Made by a program: the position numbers and the translations under genes
Assembly (NCBI RefSeq): GCF_029868625.1
Contig: NZ_JARWOJ010000120.1
Location: 1-57,848, forward strand
DNA from: Nocardia neocaledoniensis
GTDB taxonomy: Bacteria > Actinomycetota > Actinomycetes > Mycobacteriales > Mycobacteriaceae
DNA: 57,848 bases
Reading direction: 5' to 3'
Notes under the pieces: model-generated
The model's input: the letters and a program-made list of their open reading frames with translations, nothing else
Database searches by the model: none
Told to the model about the DNA's origin: nothing
Part shown: in pieces, positions 7,858 to 16,371 of the stretch
Position numbering within the stretch: position 1 is the first letter of the stretch
How the letters are laid out: each line of letters opens with the position of its first letter

Positions 7858-9933
7858 TCACGTCGTGGCCGGCGCCTTCGGTTCCGCGCCTTGCGGTTTC
7901 GCCGGCCACCAGACCTTGTCGCCCAGCAACTCGAACAGCGCCGGCACCACGAGGGTCCGCACGACAAAGGTGTCGAGCAGGATGCCGACGCCGACGACGA
8001 TGCCCAACTGGGTGAGGGTGATCAACGGCAGCACACCCAGCACGCAGAAGACCGCGGCCAGCACCGCACCGGCACTGGTGATCACCGCGCCGGTCGAGGC
8101 GACCGCCCGGACCATTCCCTGCGTGGTGCCGTAGGTGGCCGCCTCCTCCCTGGCCCTGGTCACGAGGAAGATCGTGTAGTCCACGCCCAGCGCGACCAGG
8201 AACAGGAACCCGAACAGCGGGACATTGGTGTCCAGTGCGGGGAATCCGAAGACGGTGTCGCTGATCCAGCTGCCCGCGCCGAGGGCCGCGAGCGCGCTGA
8301 GCACCGTCACACCGACGAGCAGCAGCGAGGCGGGCACCGCCCGCAGCAGCACCAGCAGAACGAGCAGGACCACGGCCAGGATCAGCGGAATCACCAGCGC
8401 CTGGTCGCGACGCGCGGCGTCACGGATGTCGAGGGCTTCCGCGTCGGATCCGCCGACCAGCGCTTCGGCGCCGGGGACAGCGCCGACGGCGGTCCTGATC
8501 CCCTCGACGGCCGTGAACGCCTCGGCCGAGCCCGGCGCCGCGTCGAGGACGACGGACCAGCGCGACAGATCCTCGTCGGTGCCGGTGCGGGTGGCACGCG
8601 AAACCCCGTCCACGCCTTCGAGTGCCGATTGCACGGCGGCGTCGGTGGCGGTCCGGGCGACCACCACGGCCGGGTCGGCGGAGCCGGACGGGAAGTGCGC
8701 GGCCATGGTCCGCAACCCGTCGACGGATTCGGCCTCGACCCGGAACTGCTCGGTACGCGAGAGCCCGATATCGGTCGTGAGGAGCCCGGTAGCGAAGACC
8801 ACCAGCACCGCGGCCGCCGAGCCCGCGACGAGAGCGGGGCGGCGCACCACGCGGGTCGCCACCGAGGCCCACATGCCGTGCTCGGCCGGATCGCGGCCGT
8901 CCGCGGCGGGCACGAACGGCCAGAAGACGCCGCGTCCGCACAGCGCCAGGGCGGGCGGCAGCGCGCACAGGACGAAGACCAGGGCGACGACCAGGCCGGC
9001 GGCGGCGAACGCGCCGAGACTGCGGGTGTTGGGCAGCGCGGCCAGGAGCAGGGTCAGCAAGGCCAGAACCACGGTGACATTGCTGGCGACGATGGCGGGC
9101 GCGGCATGCCGCACCGCCGCCCGCAGCGCTTCGCGATGATCGGTGTGCCGATGCAGCTCGTCGCGATAGCGCGACACCAACAGCAGCGCGTAGTTGGTGC
9201 CGGCGCCGAACACCAGGACGCTGGTGATGCCGGAGGTCGAGCCGTCGAAGGTGAGGCCGGTGAGCTGGGCCAGCGCGGTGCCCACGCTGGTGGCGACGCG
9301 GTCCGCGAGACCGACCACGGTCAGCGGGACCAGCCAGAGCACCGGCGAGCGGTAGGTGAGGATGAGCAGCACCATCACCACCAGCGCGGTGACGATCAGC
9401 AGCAGCGTGTTCGCGCCGGAGAACGAGTCGGCGATATCGGCGCCGAAGGCGGGCCCGCCGGTCACCTGCACCCGCAGCGGCTCCGGGAGGTCGGCGGTCA
9501 CGGCCGCGCGCAGCTCGTCGATCCGCTCGGTGAGCGCGAATCCGTTCAGGTCGGCCGACACCGGGATCGGGGCGAGCGCGGCACGTCCGTCCGGTGCCGG
9601 GACCAGGCTGTTCGGGGATGCCCCGACCCGCACGAGCGTGGCATCCAGTGCCGCCAGATCCGCGGGCGTCAACGCCCCGTCGTCGGTGCGGGTAGCCACC
9701 GCGATCGCGGCGGCCTCCCCCGCGCCGGGGAACTGTGCGAGCGCCTCGGCGGCCCTGGCGGACTCCGACGTCGACGGCAGTGAGACGGGCGCCTGGCCCG
9801 CGCTGTCGTTGGCGCCTGCCAGCCCCATGACGGCCACGGCGGCCGCCACCACCGCCAGCAGCATCACCCACGATCGCCGCCCGGTGACCAGCCGGGCGAA
9901 CCGATCCCAACCCTGTTGTTCGTTCGCTCCCAT
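7858..9933 (-). CDS. MMPL-family RND transporter
   Basis: 691 residues with the duplicated layout of MMPL proteins: one N-terminal membrane helix (WVMLLAVVAAAVAVMG), a large extracytoplasmic domain, five to six helices, then the same pattern again from about residue 380. The motif GVDYTIFLVTRAREE in the second half is typical, and the first half has a GTNYALLLVSRYRDE counterpart. The family moves lipids or drugs across the inner membrane using the proton gradient. The ATG at 9933 (GTG at 9936 is an alternative) has no ribosome site, but TACGGT lies 5 bases upstream, so the transcript may be leaderless. The divergent MarR gene is its likely regulator. Confidence 0.93.
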   Translation of the reverse strand: MGANEQQGWDRFARLVTGRRSWVMLLAVVAAAVAVMGLAGANDSAGQAPVSLPSTSESARAAEALAQFPGAGEAAAIAVATRTDDGALTPADLAALDATLVRVGASPNSLVPAPDGRAALAPIPVSADLNGFALTERIDELRAAVTADLPEPLRVQVTGGPAFGADIADSFSGANTLLLIVTALVVMVLLILTYRSPVLWLVPLTVVGLADRVATSVGTALAQLTGLTFDGSTSGITSVLVFGAGTNYALLLVSRYRDELHRHTDHREALRAAVRHAAPAIVASNVTVVLALLTLLLAALPNTRSLGAFAAAGLVVALVFVLCALPPALALCGRGVFWPFVPAADGRDPAEHGMWASVATRVVRRPALVAGSAAAVLVVFATGLLTTDIGLSRTEQFRVEAESVDGLRTMAAHFPSGSADPAVVVARTATDAAVQSALEGVDGVSRATRTGTDEDLSRWSVVLDAAPGSAEAFTAVEGIRTAVGAVPGAEALVGGSDAEALDIRDAARRDQALVIPLILAVVLLVLLVLLRAVPASLLLVGVTVLSALAALGAGSWISDTVFGFPALDTNVPLFGFLFLVALGVDYTIFLVTRAREEAATYGTTQGMVRAVASTGAVITSAGAVLAAVFCVLGVLPLITLTQLGIVVGVGILLDTFVVRTLVVPALFELLGDKVWWPAKPQGAEPKAPATT

Positions 9934-9943
9934 CACGGACCGT

Positions 9944-9967
9944 ACTATTTCAGAAACTTAACTATCT
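9944..9967. promoter_or_regulatory. MMPL/MarR divergent promoter region with short dyad and repeat
   Basis: The gap holds TTTCAGAAA (9948-9956), a 9-base dyad, flanked by two direct copies of ACTATYT (9944-9950 and 9961-9967). It is the only AT-rich patch between the two divergent genes. A MarR dimer would plausibly bind here and control both directions. Confidence 0.35.
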
Positions 9968-10026
9968 GGCAATGTCGCGCGCCCCGGGGCGGCTAAGCTC
10001 GCAGCCGGACCGAGAGGAGACAGCGC

Positions 10027-10536
10027 GTGGACGAACACACCGCGAACATCGATCCGGCCGCCGACCGAGCGGGGCTGGAGACCGAGATCGCGCGGGACCT
10101 GCGTGCGCTCACCGCGATCTCCGAACAGATCGGACACGTCTTCGCGCGTTCGAACAGCTTGCGGCCGAACGACTTCCGCGCGCTCATGCACGTCGCCACG
10201 GCCGAGGCCGAAGGCGTGCCGGTGACGGCGGGGCAGTTGAGCAAGCTCATGGGCGTCTCCGCGCCCGCCGTCACGTACCTCGTCGAGCGGATGATCGAAT
10301 CCGGCCATCTCGAGCGGGTGCCCGACGAGACCGATCGCCGGCGCGTCCATCTCGGCTACACCGAGCACGGCATGTCCGTCGCGGCCGGCTTCTTCGGCCC
10401 GCTCAGCGCACGCACGAGGGCGGCGCTGGCCGACCTGCCCGACAGCGACCTGGCGGCGGCCCATCGCGTGTTCGTCGGGATCACCTCCGCGCTGCGCGAG
10501 TTCTACGGCGAATTGCCGGGGCCGACAGCCGACTGA
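10027..10536 (+). CDS. MarR-family transcriptional regulator
   Basis: 169 residues; GTG start at 10027 preceded by GAGAGGAGACAGCGC, a strong ribosome site. A winged helix-turn-helix is visible: TAGQLSKLMGVSAPAVTYLVERMI is the recognition unit (split here from a longer stretch), and the wing is ESGHLERVPDETDRRRVHL, ending in the DxRR motif found in nearly all MarR proteins. Divergent from the MMPL exporter with a 93-base gap, the standard MarR/exporter arrangement. It probably represses the exporter and itself until a ligand binds; the ligand is unknown. It converges on the IclR gene. Confidence 0.92.
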   Translation: MDEHTANIDPAADRAGLETEIARDLRALTAISEQIGHVFARSNSLRPNDFRALMHVATAEAEGVPVTAGQLSKLMGVSAPAVTYLVERMIESGHLERVPDETDRRRVHLGYTEHGMSVAAGFFGPLSARTRAALADLPDSDLAAAHRVFVGITSALREFYGELPGPTAD

Positions 10537-10592
10537 CCGCGATGTCGGCGACTGCCACCCAGATCACCGAACACGGCGTCGCGCTCGCACCG

Positions 10593-11519
10593 TCAGTTCG
10601 CTGAATCGGCGACCGAGGCGCCGGTACGGATGCGTTCGGCCGCGGCGATGGTGGCCGCCCCGAGATCGGCCAGCGCCGCACTCGACAGCCGGGAATCCGG
10701 ACAGGAGACGACCGAGGCGATGACCACCCCGCGCTCGTCGCGGATCGGCGCCGCCACCGTGACCACGGCGTTCTCCGGCCCGAGCTCCTCGGGCAGATAG
10801 TCGATGGTGATGAGTTCGGTGATCACCGAGCCGAGCTGGGCCCGCAGCGCCTCGGTGATCGGCGAATTGCGCAGGCCCGCCAGGACTTCCAGCATCGGCG
10901 TCGAGTCGTCGACGAGACGTTCGACCGAATAGCCGCGCGTGCGGATCTCGGCGAGGACGCGCGCGAGACGGTCCCGGTGCGCCGGGTCGGCGGTGGCGAG
11001 CCAGGCGCGCCGGGCCGCCTCCGGCTCCCAGGCGATGAACTCGCGGCAGACCGGCGGCGCGAGCGGCAGGCGGCGACCCGCGCGGATCCAGCCCGCCGAG
11101 GGCTCCCCCACGACCTCGGTGACCACGATGCTGTCACCGTCGCGTTCGGCCAGGAACACCGGATGCCCGGTGTTCTCGGCGAGCGCGCGCAGGTGCGGCG
11201 CGGCGGTGCGGCGCAGCGGGAACGCGGCCTCGGCACGGCGCGCGACGGCCAGCAAGCGCAGGCCGATGCCGTAGCACCCGTCGTCGTCGCGCACGGTCCA
11301 GCCGTCGGCGGTGAGCTGGGTGAGCACCGCGTGGGCGGTGGCTCTGGACAGTCCCGCTTCGCGCACGATGCGCGCCAGCGACAGCCGATCGGTGGCATGT
11401 CGCGCGAGCAGTTCCAGCACTTTCACCACCCGCTGCGTCGGCGGGGAGGCCACGCCGACGACGGAATCGGCGCTCGCCCCTTGACCGGCGTCCGTGGCCG
11501 GGCTTATCGTCGGTGTCAC
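10593..11519 (-). CDS. IclR-family transcriptional regulator
   Basis: 308 residues from the GTG at 11519. The N-terminal helix-turn-helix is RLSLARIVREAGLSRATAHA, followed by the IclR effector domain with VVTEVVGEPSAGWIRAGRRL (contacts and dimer region) and the C-terminal IASVVSCPDSRLS. A longer frame opens at 11573, but it would read through the palindrome at 11536-11549, so I prefer the GTG. It is divergent from cysD and 86 bases from it, and probably controls the sulfation operon and itself. Effector unknown; a small carboxylic or aromatic compound is usual in the family. Confidence 0.9.
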   Translation of the reverse strand: MTPTISPATDAGQGASADSVVGVASPPTQRVVKVLELLARHATDRLSLARIVREAGLSRATAHAVLTQLTADGWTVRDDDGCYGIGLRLLAVARRAEAAFPLRRTAAPHLRALAENTGHPVFLAERDGDSIVVTEVVGEPSAGWIRAGRRLPLAPPVCREFIAWEPEAARRAWLATADPAHRDRLARVLAEIRTRGYSVERLVDDSTPMLEVLAGLRNSPITEALRAQLGSVITELITIDYLPEELGPENAVVTVAAPIRDERGVVIASVVSCPDSRLSSAALADLGAATIAAAERIRTGASVADSAN

Positions 11520-11535
11520 AATATCGAACAATAGC

Positions 11536-11549
11536 GTCGAATATTCGAC
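11536..11549. promoter_or_regulatory. Perfect palindrome GTCGAATATTCGAC, candidate IclR operator
   Basis: A 14-base perfect palindrome between the IclR gene and cysD, 16 bases from the regulator start and 56 from the cysD start. A related half site (ATATCGAAC) sits at about 11521-11529. IclR regulators typically bind 12-16 base palindromes in just this position. It is the best operator candidate for the five-gene operon. Confidence 0.6.
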
Positions 11550-11605
11550 ATCGCAAGCCCGGGTGAGTCTCACCCGGCGTCGCGACCGAACGAAGTGGGT
11601 GAACA

Positions 11606-12511
11606 GTGCAGACGGGGTACGAGCTGTCGCACCTGGCGGCCTTGGAGGCCGAATCGGTGCACATCTTCCGGGAGGTGGCGGCCACGTTCGAGCGACCGGT
11701 GCTGTTGTTCTCCGGTGGCAAGGACTCGGCGGTGCTGCTGCACCTGGCGCGGCGGGCCTTCTGGCCGGCCCCGCTGCCGTTTCCGCTGCTCCACGTGGAT
11801 ACCGGCCACAACTTCGACGAGGTCATCGAATTCCGTGACCGGACCGCCGAGCGCACCGGCGCCCGGCTGCTGGTCGCCCGGGTCCAGGACGACATCGACG
11901 CGGGCCGTTCGGTGGAGCGTCCCGGGGGCACCCGCAATCCGCTGCAGACCACCACTCTGCTGCGCGCCATCGGCGAGCACCGTTTCGACGCGGTCTTCGG
12001 TGGCGCCCGCCGCGACGAGGAGAAGGCCAGGGCCAAGGAGCGGGTGTTCAGCTTCCGCAACGCGTTCGGCGAGTGGGATCCGCGGGCACAGCGCCCCGAG
12101 GTCTGGAACCTCTACAACGGACGGCACCAGAAGGGCGAGCACATCCGGGTTTTCCCGCTGTCGAACTGGACCGAACTCGACATCTGGGAGTACATCGACC
12201 GCGAGGCCGTGGAACTGCCCACCCTCTACTACGCGCACCGGCGCCGGGTCGTCGAGCGCGACGGGATGTTGTTGTCGGTAGGCCGGTTCCTGGCTCCCGA
12301 ACCCGGCGAGACCACCGTCGAGGCCACCGTGCGCTTCCGCACGGTCGGCGACGCGACCTGCACCGGCTGCGTCGAGAGCGAGGCAGACACGGCGGCGAAG
12401 GTGATCGCCGAGACCGCGGCCACCCGGCTGACCGAACGCGGCGCCACCCGCGCCGACGACCGGATCTCCGAGACCGGCATGGAAGACCGCAAGCGAGAGG
12501 GCTACTTCTGA
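11606..12511 (+). CDS. cysD: Sulfate adenylyltransferase subunit 2 CysD
   Basis: 301 residues, the usual length for CysD, the catalytic ATP sulfurylase subunit that adenylates sulfate to APS together with the GTPase CysN. The PP-loop SGGKDS begins at Ser36. Further landmarks are LLHVDTGHNFDEVIEFRD and the C-terminal DRISETGMEDRKREGYF. The GTG at 11606 has only a weak ribosome site. The stop and the next start share one base (TGATG). First gene of the sulfation operon behind the palindrome at 11536. No cysH, sulfite reductase or sulfate transporter gene is nearby. Confidence 0.96.
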   Translation: MQTGYELSHLAALEAESVHIFREVAATFERPVLLFSGGKDSAVLLHLARRAFWPAPLPFPLLHVDTGHNFDEVIEFRDRTAERTGARLLVARVQDDIDAGRSVERPGGTRNPLQTTTLLRAIGEHRFDAVFGGARRDEEKARAKERVFSFRNAFGEWDPRAQRPEVWNLYNGRHQKGEHIRVFPLSNWTELDIWEYIDREAVELPTLYYAHRRRVVERDGMLLSVGRFLAPEPGETTVEATVRFRTVGDATCTGCVESEADTAAKVIAETAATRLTERGATRADDRISETGMEDRKREGYF

Positions 12512-14364
12512 TGAGCCGCAACCTGTTGCGCCTGGCGACCGCGGGCAGCGTGGACGACGGCAAGTCGACCCTCATCGGCAGACTGCTCTACGACTCCAAG
12601 TCGCTGTTCGACGACCAGCTCGCCGCCATCGAGCGTGTGAGTGCCGAACGCGGCGGCGCCGCGGCCGATCTCGCGCTGGTCACCGACGGACTGCGCGCCG
12701 AGCGCGAGCAGGGCATCACCATCGATGTCGCCTACCGCTACGTGACGACGCCGCGGCGCAAGTTCGTCATCGCCGACACCCCGGGCCACGTGCAGTACAC
12801 CCGCAACATGGTGACCGGCGCCTCGACGGCCGACCTCGCGCTGATCCTGGTCGACGCCCGCACCGGGGTGTGCGAGCAGACCCGCAGGCACGCCTTCCTC
12901 GCCACCCTGCTCGGCGTGCCGCACCTGGTGGTGTGCGTGAACAAGATGGACCTGGTGGACTGGTCGCAGGAGCGATTCGAGGAGATCCGGACCGAATTCG
13001 CCGCCTTCGCCGCGAAACTGACCGTGGGCGATCTGAGTTTCGTGCCGGTCTCGGCACTGCTCGGCGACAATGTGGTCGACGCGTCAGCGCACATGCCCTG
13101 GTATCCCGGGCCGCCGCTGCTGCGCCACCTCGAGGACGTGCACATCGCCTCGGACCGCAATCTCATCGATGCCCGCCTGCCGATCCAGTACGTCATCCGC
13201 GCCCAGCAGGGCCTCGATCACCGCAGCTACGCGGGCACCGTCGCGGGCGGCATCTTCAAACCGGGCGACGAGGTGGTGGTGCTGCCCGCCGGGCACACCT
13301 CGCGGGTCCGCGAGATCTGGGGCCCCGGCGGCACCAAGGTCGACGAGGCGTTCACCGGGATGGCGGTCTCGCTCACCCTCGACGACGAGATCGACGTGGG
13401 CCGTGGCGATCTGCTGGCGCGACCGGGCAATCGCCCGCAGGTCGGCGCCGAGCTGGACGCGATGGTGTGCTGGTTCTCCGAGACGACGCGCCTGCGTGCC
13501 GGGGCGCGATACCTCGTCCGCACCGCGGCGCAGATGTCGAGCGCCGAGGTGCTCGACATCGACTATCAGCTCGATGTGAACACGCTGCACCGCATCGAGG
13601 ACGCGGAGTCGTTGTCGCTCAACGACATCGCCCGGGTGCGGCTGCGCAGCAGACAGCCGCTGCTGTTCGATCCGTATCGGGAGAACCGGCGCACCGGCAG
13701 CTTCATCCTCATCGACCCGGTCACCGATCAGACGGTCGCCGCGGGCATGATCACCGGCCGCGACACCGGCGCGCACCGCGAATCGGTCTCGGTGGTGTGG
13801 CATCGCTCGGCGGTGACGCGCGACGATCGCGCGCACTCCGGGGCGACGATCTGGCTGACCGGGCTGTCGGGGTCGGGGAAGTCGACCGTGGCGGTGGAAG
13901 TGGAACGGCAACTGGTCGCCGCGGGCCGTGCCGCCTACCTGCTCGACGGCGACAATCTGCGCCACGGCCTCAACGCCGGCCTCGGCTTCTCCCCCGCCGA
14001 CCGGGACGAGAACGTGCGCCGGGTCGCCGAGGTGGCCGCCCTGTTCGCCGACTCCGGCGCGATCGCCATCGTGTCGGTGATCAGCCCCTTCACCGCGCAG
14101 CGCGACCGCGCGCGCACCACCCACACCGAGCGCGCGCTGCCGTTCCACGAGGTGTTCGTCGACACCCCGCTGGCCGAATGCGAACGCCGCGACCCCAAGG
14201 GCCTCTACGCCAAGGCGCGCGCCGGTGAGCTGCCCGGGTTCACCGGCATCGGTTCGCCGTACGAGCGGCCGGAGCGGCCCGATCTCGTCATCACCCCCGA
14301 CCTCGGCTCCCCCGCCGAGATCGCCGCCCATATCCTCCGAGAGCTAGGAATCGCAGACCGTTGA
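12511..14364 (+). CDS. cysN: Bifunctional sulfate adenylyltransferase GTPase / APS kinase CysNC
   Basis: 617 residues. The CysN GTPase occupies about 1-435: GSVDDGKSTLIGRLL (P-loop), DTPGHVQYTRNM, NKMDLV. The APS kinase (CysC) domain follows from about 440: IWLTGLSGSGKST (P-loop at about residue 451), LLDGDNLRHGLN and the lid KGLYAKARAGELPGFTGI. CysN couples GTP hydrolysis to APS formation; CysC phosphorylates APS to PAPS, the universal sulfate donor. Both halves look intact. The stop overlaps the next start (TTGA). Fused CysNC is known in mycobacteria. Here its PAPS is best explained as feed for the sulfotransferase at the end of the operon. Confidence 0.96.
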   Translation: MSRNLLRLATAGSVDDGKSTLIGRLLYDSKSLFDDQLAAIERVSAERGGAAADLALVTDGLRAEREQGITIDVAYRYVTTPRRKFVIADTPGHVQYTRNMVTGASTADLALILVDARTGVCEQTRRHAFLATLLGVPHLVVCVNKMDLVDWSQERFEEIRTEFAAFAAKLTVGDLSFVPVSALLGDNVVDASAHMPWYPGPPLLRHLEDVHIASDRNLIDARLPIQYVIRAQQGLDHRSYAGTVAGGIFKPGDEVVVLPAGHTSRVREIWGPGGTKVDEAFTGMAVSLTLDDEIDVGRGDLLARPGNRPQVGAELDAMVCWFSETTRLRAGARYLVRTAAQMSSAEVLDIDYQLDVNTLHRIEDAESLSLNDIARVRLRSRQPLLFDPYRENRRTGSFILIDPVTDQTVAAGMITGRDTGAHRESVSVVWHRSAVTRDDRAHSGATIWLTGLSGSGKSTVAVEVERQLVAAGRAAYLLDGDNLRHGLNAGLGFSPADRDENVRRVAEVAALFADSGAIAIVSVISPFTAQRDRARTTHTERALPFHEVFVDTPLAECERRDPKGLYAKARAGELPGFTGIGSPYERPERPDLVITPDLGSPAEIAAHILRELGIADR

Positions 14365-15578
14365 CCCACTCCAGTACCGCCACCGAGGCAGGCAGCACCG
14401 CGCCGCCGGATTCGCTCACCGCGCCGTTCACGGCCGCGGTCGCCCAGGCCGAAAAGCTCATCGCCGGCGCGGAATTCGTGCGTGACGAGGCCGACCTCGC
14501 CGAGGGCTACGACTACCTGGCAGCCGGCGTCGCCGCCTGCCTGCGGCTCTCGGGCGCGCACGGCACCAGTCATCCGTACTTCGTGTCCTCCACCGGGCCC
14601 TACGCCAAGATGGGCCTCGACAACCCGGACACCCTCTACTACCACGCGAACATCGAGCCCGGCGCCGAGTATCTGGTGACCGGGGTCCGCGGCAGCACCG
14701 TCGACCTCAGTTTCCAAGTGCTCAAGGGTGATTACACCGCGACCGACGTGCCCGGCGGCGAGGACGCCTTCGACGATCGACGGATCACGATCGCCGAGGA
14801 CGGCAGCTTCGCCCTGCGGTTCGGGCCACCGAAGCCCGAACCGGAGCCCGGCTACTTCACCCTGGGCGAGGGCGCGTCGATGCTGGCCGTGCGTGAGGTC
14901 TACAGCGACTGGACCGAACGCAAGGGCTCGATCACGATCGAGCGGGTCGACACCATCGGCACCGCGCCCGTGGAGCCGGATCTCGCGCGGATGCGCAAGC
15001 GCTACAACGCGGCGGCGAAGATGCTGCTCACCCGCGTGCACACCTGGTTCAACTTCCCGAAGTGGTTCTACCTGGACCTGCCGGTGAACACGCTCACCGC
15101 GCCGCGGCTGACCCCGGGCGGGCTCAGCACCCAGTACTCCTCGGTCGGGCACTTCGATCTGGCCGACGATCAGGCGCTGGTGATCACGGTGCCGAAATCG
15201 GACGCGCCGTACCAGGGTTTCCAGCTGGGCAGCCTCTGGTACATCTCGCTCGACTACGTCAACCATCAGACGAGCCTCAATCACGCGCAGGCACAGGTGG
15301 ATCCGGACGGGATGATCCGCATGGTGGTGAGCAAGGCCGACCCCGGCATCGCGAACTGGATCGAAACCACCGGGCGCACCCGCGGCATCCTGCAGTTCCG
15401 GTGGCAGCGCACCGACCGGCCGATGACCGAGGCGGACGGGCCGACCGTCGCCGTGGTGCCGATCGGCGAGATCGCGCGCCACCTGCCCCATTTCGAGGAC
15501 AACCGGATCGACGCCGCGGCATGGCGCGAGCGGATCGCGGCCCGGCAGCGGGCCTTCGCGGAGAGGATGCTCGGATGA
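14361..15578 (+). CDS. DUF1214-like protein of unknown function in sulfation operon
   Basis: 405 residues. I recognise the general pattern of DUF1214-containing actinobacterial proteins, from memory and without a search: NPDTLYYHANI near residue 90 and, in the C-terminal part, DDQALVITVPKSDAPYQGFQLGSLWY followed by YVNHQTSLNHAQA (given here in parts). No signal peptide, membrane segment or cofactor motif is evident. The TTG at 14361 overlaps the cysNC stop by 4 bases and its own stop overlaps the SDR start by 4, so it is translated as part of the operon. It may bind or modify the sulfation substrate; function not known. Confidence 0.7.
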   Translation: MTHSSTATEAGSTAPPDSLTAPFTAAVAQAEKLIAGAEFVRDEADLAEGYDYLAAGVAACLRLSGAHGTSHPYFVSSTGPYAKMGLDNPDTLYYHANIEPGAEYLVTGVRGSTVDLSFQVLKGDYTATDVPGGEDAFDDRRITIAEDGSFALRFGPPKPEPEPGYFTLGEGASMLAVREVYSDWTERKGSITIERVDTIGTAPVEPDLARMRKRYNAAAKMLLTRVHTWFNFPKWFYLDLPVNTLTAPRLTPGGLSTQYSSVGHFDLADDQALVITVPKSDAPYQGFQLGSLWYISLDYVNHQTSLNHAQAQVDPDGMIRMVVSKADPGIANWIETTGRTRGILQFRWQRTDRPMTEADGPTVAVVPIGEIARHLPHFEDNRIDAAAWRERIAARQRAFAERMLG

Positions 15579-16360
15579 GCGGGTCATTGTTGGACGGCAA
15601 AGTGGTCGTGGTGTCGGGCGTCGGGCCCGGGCTCGGCCGCTCGATCTGTCTGGAGGCGGCCGCGGCCGGGGCCACCGTCGTGCTCGCGGCGCGCACCGAA
15701 TCGCGGCTGCTCGAGGTCGCCGCGGAGATCGAGGGTGCGGGGGGCGCGACGCTGTGCGTACCCACCGACATCACCGACTCGGCGGCCGTCGAGAACTTGG
15801 TGGCGCAGACCCTGGCGACCTTCGGCGGGGTCGACGCGCTGGTGAACAACGCGTTCTCGATGCCGTCGATGAAGCCGCTGGACCGCACCGATTTCGACCA
15901 CATCCGGTCGAGTCTGGACATGACGGTCCTGGGCGGCCTGCGGATGACGCAGGCGTTCACCCCCGCCCTTGCCGAGTCCAAAGGCGCTGTGGTGATGATC
16001 AATTCGATGGTCGTGCGGCACTCCGAACCGCGCTACGGCAGCTACAAACTCACCAAGGCGGCGCTGCTGGCCATGTCGCAGACCCTGGCCACCGAACTCG
16101 GTGCCAAGGGGGTGCGGGTCAACAGCGTGCTGCCCGGCTACATCTGGACCGATCAGTTGAAGTGGTATTTCGGCGAGGTCGCCAAGAAGTACGGCATCAC
16201 CGTCGAGCAGGTGTATGAGCAGACGGCGTCGAAATCCGACCTGAAGCGGCTGCCCGAACCCGACGAGATCGCCCGTGCCGTGGTGTTTCTCGCCTCGGCG
16301 TGGTCCTCGGCGATCACCGGCCAGACCCTCGACGTCAACTGCGGCGAATACCACAACTAG
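15575..16360 (+). CDS. Short-chain dehydrogenase/reductase in sulfation operon
   Basis: 261 residues of the classical SDR fold. The cofactor loop is VVVSGVGPGLGRS, a variant of TGxxxGxG. NNA follows at about residue 88, and the active site is MINSMVVRHSEPRYGSYKLT, with Ser, Tyr and Lys (YxxxK) in order. The protein ends in the usual GQTLDVNCGEYHN. It would oxidise or reduce an alcohol/ketone using NAD(P). In this operon it could create or remove the hydroxyl that the sulfotransferase uses. The ATG at 15575 overlaps the upstream stop (ATGA), which excludes the longer upstream frame. Confidence 0.9.
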   Translation: MSGSLLDGKVVVVSGVGPGLGRSICLEAAAAGATVVLAARTESRLLEVAAEIEGAGGATLCVPTDITDSAAVENLVAQTLATFGGVDALVNNAFSMPSMKPLDRTDFDHIRSSLDMTVLGGLRMTQAFTPALAESKGAVVMINSMVVRHSEPRYGSYKLTKAALLAMSQTLATELGAKGVRVNSVLPGYIWTDQLKWYFGEVAKKYGITVEQVYEQTASKSDLKRLPEPDEIARAVVFLASAWSSAITGQTLDVNCGEYHN

Positions 16361-16371
16361 GAGCTCTCGCG

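Noticed and set aside
10593..11573. Longer IclR form starting at the ATG at 11573
   Set aside because: It would put the perfect palindrome inside coding sequence, and its extra N-terminal residues match nothing in the family.
11606..14364. cysD-cysNC as ordinary assimilatory sulfate reduction genes
   Set aside because: No reductase or permease gene accompanies them, and the operon runs without gaps into a sulfotransferase. An assimilatory share of PAPS cannot be fully excluded.
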